A DNA stretch of 64,000 nucleotides, from positions 806,001-870,000 of the forward strand of contig NZ_CP121247.1 of assembly GCF_029632765.1 (NCBI RefSeq). Direction: 5' to 3'. Source of the stretch: Arcanobacterium wilhelmae. Lineage in GTDB: Bacteria; Actinomycetota; Actinomycetes; Actinomycetales; Actinomycetaceae. A program made the translations under genes and the position numbers. This document shows positions 61,805 through 64,000 of this stretch, piece by piece. Below the pieces are notes generated by a model. That model saw nothing but the letters and a program-made list of their open reading frames with translations, was not told the origin of the DNA and searched no databases. The number at the start of each line of letters is the position of its first letter. Positions within the stretch are counted from its first letter, which is position 1.

Positions 61805-63184
61805 CTATGCTTTCACGATCTTCTTCTCGTACCGCGAGATAAAGAGGTAGAGAACACCTCCAAGTATCGCGAGCGCGAACAGCACGAAGAACGACGCCGT
61901 CCAGGACAGATGCTCGGCCAGGATCGGCATCACGAGGTTCGCAGCCATTTCACCGACGATATATCCGAACAACCCAACGAAACCAACGGCAGCGCCAGCC
62001 GCTTTGAGTGGAACAACGTTCAAGGTCATGATGTTGACGATCAGCTGCGGGCCGTAGATGAGCGCCCCCATCAATCCCGAGACGATCAGGAGTACCACAT
62101 AGTTATGGTTGCCCATGTACACCCACACGAGCGCGGCGAGGCCGATCAACCCAATCGAGCCAACGATTGACTGGCGGTTTGGCGCCTTGATCGCGACCCA
62201 TGCAAAGAAGAAACAGCCAGGGATGGCCACCCATTCCAGCACGGAAAAAGCGGTGAGGTATTGGTACTTTTCGAACCCCATTTCGGTGCCGAGGAACGCT
62301 GGCATCCAGTTCAGGATGCCGAAGCGCAGGAAGTAAAGAATTGCATTGATGAGCGCGACGATCAGAACGACAGGCGAGGTAATCACAAAGCGGTAGAAAG
62401 TGGTCCAGTAGCCGTCTTCGGGGACGTCGTCGACGTCGGGCTCGCCGTATGGGCCGTAGATCGTGTTCAACCGTGGCATGTGTTCATCCTCTGGCCGGTC
62501 GCCGCCATAGCGCCAGAACACAAACGAGAGGACGACGACGAACATGCCGGGGATGAGGAAGCCGAGGTGAGTTGAGCCTGCGCCTCCGAGCGCGGCGATC
62601 CACGAAATGATGAGGGGAAGGCCTGCGCCGCCCAGATTCTGTGAGGTGTTCCAGATCGCGATACCAGAGCCGCGCGAACGGTTCGGATACCAGTTCGCGA
62701 TCATCGCCATCGAGCTAGGTGCGAGTGCGCCTTGCAAAGTCCCCAGCACAAGCATGAGCGCGAACAGGAGCCAGAAATTATGGACGTAACCCATCGCGAT
62801 GCAGATCAGGGCCGAGCCGCCGAGGCTACCGGCGAAAATACGACGAAGAGAAACGCGGTCCGAGAGCACGCCCATGAAGAATTTCGCGAACCCATATGTC
62901 AGTGTGAAGGCGGTGAGGATAATGCCGATTTGGGTGAGCTCCCAACCGTTTTCTAGGCGGATCTGTTCGGATTGAAGCTTGAAATTATTTCGCACCAGGT
63001 ATGCGCAGACGTAGCCGAAGTAAGCGACAGCGAAGACGACCCACCGGCGTCGCAAGTAGCGTGCGAAGGTATCTGGCGCAGTTGCTTTGAACCGGTCTGC
63101 GTACTGCTGTTCTGTGGCGTCGTCCTCGAGTGTGGCGAACTCGAGGTGGTCAAAATCGATTTTGCCGTCATATCGATGGCTCAT
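61805..63184 (-). CDS. MFS transporter, organophosphate:phosphate antiporter (GlpT/UhpT) family
   Basis: 459 aa, 12 helices. N-terminal cytoplasmic arm of about 45 residues, then FGYVCAYLVRNNFKL (the conserved Y-x-x-R-N of OPA transporters), FAKFFMGVLSDRVSLRRIF, and ANWYPNRSRGSGIAIWNTSQNLGG. These fit uptake of glycerol-3-phosphate or hexose phosphate in exchange for phosphate. Substrate cannot be fixed. Upstream is a 614-bp gene-free region. Confidence 0.88.
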   Translation of the reverse strand: MSHRYDGKIDFDHLEFATLEDDATEQQYADRFKATAPDTFARYLRRRWVVFAVAYFGYVCAYLVRNNFKLQSEQIRLENGWELTQIGIILTAFTLTYGFAKFFMGVLSDRVSLRRIFAGSLGGSALICIAMGYVHNFWLLFALMLVLGTLQGALAPSSMAMIANWYPNRSRGSGIAIWNTSQNLGGAGLPLIISWIAALGGAGSTHLGFLIPGMFVVVLSFVFWRYGGDRPEDEHMPRLNTIYGPYGEPDVDDVPEDGYWTTFYRFVITSPVVLIVALINAILYFLRFGILNWMPAFLGTEMGFEKYQYLTAFSVLEWVAIPGCFFFAWVAIKAPNRQSIVGSIGLIGLAALVWVYMGNHNYVVLLIVSGLMGALIYGPQLIVNIMTLNVVPLKAAGAAVGFVGLFGYIVGEMAANLVMPILAEHLSWTASFFVLFALAILGGVLYLFISRYEKKIVKA

Positions 63185-63311
63185 GTGGCCTCCTTGATGT
63201 CTTCAATACTCACCCCGTTGTGAATATTGGTCTCAATAGGTTATCGCACGTGCTGCTTCAGACGCGGCCGCCGTCACTATCTGTAACGCTTTGTAATTGT
63301 GGGGGGGGCGT

Positions 63312-63390
63312 GGTGACCGGTTTTAGTGTGCGGATTGGTAGCCGGGCAAAGATGCGCGGCGGATCTCGATAGGCGCACTAAAAGTGGTTC
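63312..63390. repeat. Dispersed palindromic element, copy C1
   Basis: Left GACCGGTTTTAGTGTGCGGA, right GGCGCACTAAAAGTGGTTC. First about 59 bp identical to copy C2. Confidence 0.7.
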
Positions 63391-63469
63391 AGCGAAGCAG
63401 GGGCGGATGGGAGGGGATGACTTAGGCGAGTTTGGCGCGGGGTGGTCGGGCCGCGTGGCTAGTACCCGT

Positions 63470-63545
63470 GGTGACCGGTTTTAGTGTGCGGATTGGTAGC
63501 CGGGCAAAGATGCGCGGCGGATCTCGATCGGCGCACTAAAGTTGG
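63470..63545. repeat. Dispersed palindromic element, copy C2
   Basis: Near-identical to C1; the right end is GGCGCACTAAAG. Confidence 0.7.
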
Positions 63546-63620
63546 GCGGCTGGGTGGGAGTGGCCGGGACTGTGATGAGGAAGATTAGGTATAAGCGAGG
63601 CAGGTGCGAGTTCGTACCGC

Positions 63621-63696
63621 GACAAGTTTTAGTGCGCGGATCGGTGTCTGGGCAAAGATGCGCGGCGGATCTCGATCGGCGCACTAAAACTGGTTC
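63621..63696. repeat. Dispersed palindromic element, copy C3
   Basis: Left AGTTTTAGTGCGCGGATCGG, right GGCGCACTAAAACTGGTTC. The core GGGCAAAGATGCGCGGCGGA is shared with C1 and C2. Confidence 0.7.
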
Positions 63697-63786
63697 GGGA
63701 ATAGCGACGGTAGAGGAATCGGGCAGGCGTTCTGAGGATTTTGTGAGCGCGGAATAGGGCCGAAGAGCGCTGTGCGCCGAAGATGG

Positions 63787-63792
63787 TACGCT
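63787..63792 (+). promoter_or_regulatory. -10 hexamer before the ychJ-like gene
   Basis: TACGCT ends 6 nt before the GTG start, fitting the leaderless pattern of the window. Confidence 0.4.
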
Positions 63793-63798
63793 CTGCAC

Positions 63799-64000
63799 GT
63801 GTCTGATTTGATGTGTCCGTGCGGCTCCGGATCCACATACGCCGAGTGCTGCGAGCCGTTCCATGACGGCGCCCCCGCGCCAACTGCCGTCGCGTTGATG
63901 CGCGCCCGCTACAGCGCCTACGCGCTCGGCCGGCTGAATTATGCGTTCGCCACCTGGCATCCGCGCACCCGCCCAGCGGATCTTTCATCGGCTGGCATTG
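63799..64000 (+). CDS. YchJ/UPF0225 family SEC-C protein, N-terminal part (partial)
   Basis: Open from GTG 63799 to the right edge (67 codons), so truncated by the window. It begins [20 protein letters not shown], the SEC-C zinc motif (CxC...CC), followed by [19 protein letters not shown], the conserved YchJ core. YchJ proteins have an NTF2-like fold; function is poorly known. The gene is supported by the strong family match despite the missing end. Confidence 0.85.
   Translation, partial: MSDLMCPCGSGSTYAECCEPFHDGAPAPTAVALMRARYSAYALGRLNYAFATWHPRTRPADLSSAGI

Larger units (their letters stand above)
63185..63798. other. Gene-free region with three palindromic repeats
   Basis: No supported gene. 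Three copies of the dispersed element (C1-C3) occur at 151-158 bp intervals. The promoter of the antiporter gene should be at the left end and that of ychJ at the right. Confidence 0.6.

Noticed and set aside
63312..63696. CRISPR array
   Set aside because: Repeats are 75-80 bp, palindromic and diverged, with only three copies and unequal spacers; no cas gene nearby.

Overview
The window is about 64 kb of moderately GC-rich DNA from a high-GC Gram-positive bacterium (Actinomycetota). Several things point that way: a SepIVA-like coiled-coil gene downstream of coaD, a DevS-type GAF sensor kinase attached to a cydABDC operon, RNase E next to rplU-rpmA, and many start codons that sit 6-7 nt after a TANNNT -10 hexamer (leaderless transcripts). 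A PTS, lactate utilisation genes, cytochrome bd and alpha-galactosidase fit a facultative, host-associated Actinomycetaceae-like organism. The genus is an inference. There are no rRNA genes, CRISPR arrays, prophage or intact insertion sequences.

Layout. 1-9.1 kb is a core block: end of plsC, a divergent AMIN-like lipoprotein, ddl, thiL, rpmB, recG, rsmD, coaD, a sepIVA-like gene, a YceD/DUF177 gene and rnc. 9.2-21.9 kb is a respiratory block: a DevR-like regulator (+) faces the operon cydA-cydB-cydD-cydC-devS-like kinase (-). A four- or five-gene, AT-richer cassette lies between regulator and kinase. It encodes a small secreted protein with an apparent frameshift, a MacA-like lipoprotein adaptor, an ABC ATPase, a MacB/FtsX permease and a small lipoprotein. 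22.2-25.8 kb carries rne, rplU and rpmA. 26.4-31.2 kb is a lactate locus (lldP-lutA-lutB-lutC, minus strand) placed between rpmA and obgE. 31.5-40 kb is obgE-proB, an LLM-family protein, trxA (-), proA-nadD, an Ala/Glu-rich membrane protein, rsfS, a histidine phosphatase and tRNA-Ala(GGC).

40.2-47.3 kb holds a secreted HNH nuclease (-), a diacylglycerol-kinase family gene and a complete glucose/GlcNAc-type PTS: a LicT-type antiterminator with a RAT-like site and terminator in its leader, EIICB, EIIA, HPr and Enzyme I. 47.4-50.8 kb has an aldehyde dehydrogenase, an SDR and nadE. 51-56.5 kb has a second LuxR regulator/kinase pair, a DUF559-type nuclease-like gene and an ABC transporter. 56.6-64 kb has two small genes (one with an apparent frameshift), an MFS exporter, a GH36 alpha-galactosidase, an organophosphate:phosphate antiporter-like gene and the start of a YchJ-family gene.

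How it fits together. The cyd operon encodes a high-affinity oxidase, its assembly transporter and a probable haem GAF kinase. The partner regulator lies across the cassette, and a DosR-like palindrome is present upstream of cydA, so a self-contained oxygen/redox circuit is likely. The PTS genes form one sugar-responsive unit. The most unusual unexplained structure is a family of about 75-85 bp palindromic elements with ends TTTTRGTGC...GCACTAAAA. I count nine copies, in pairs or triplets, in four gene-free stretches; one pair separates a kinase gene from its regulator gene.
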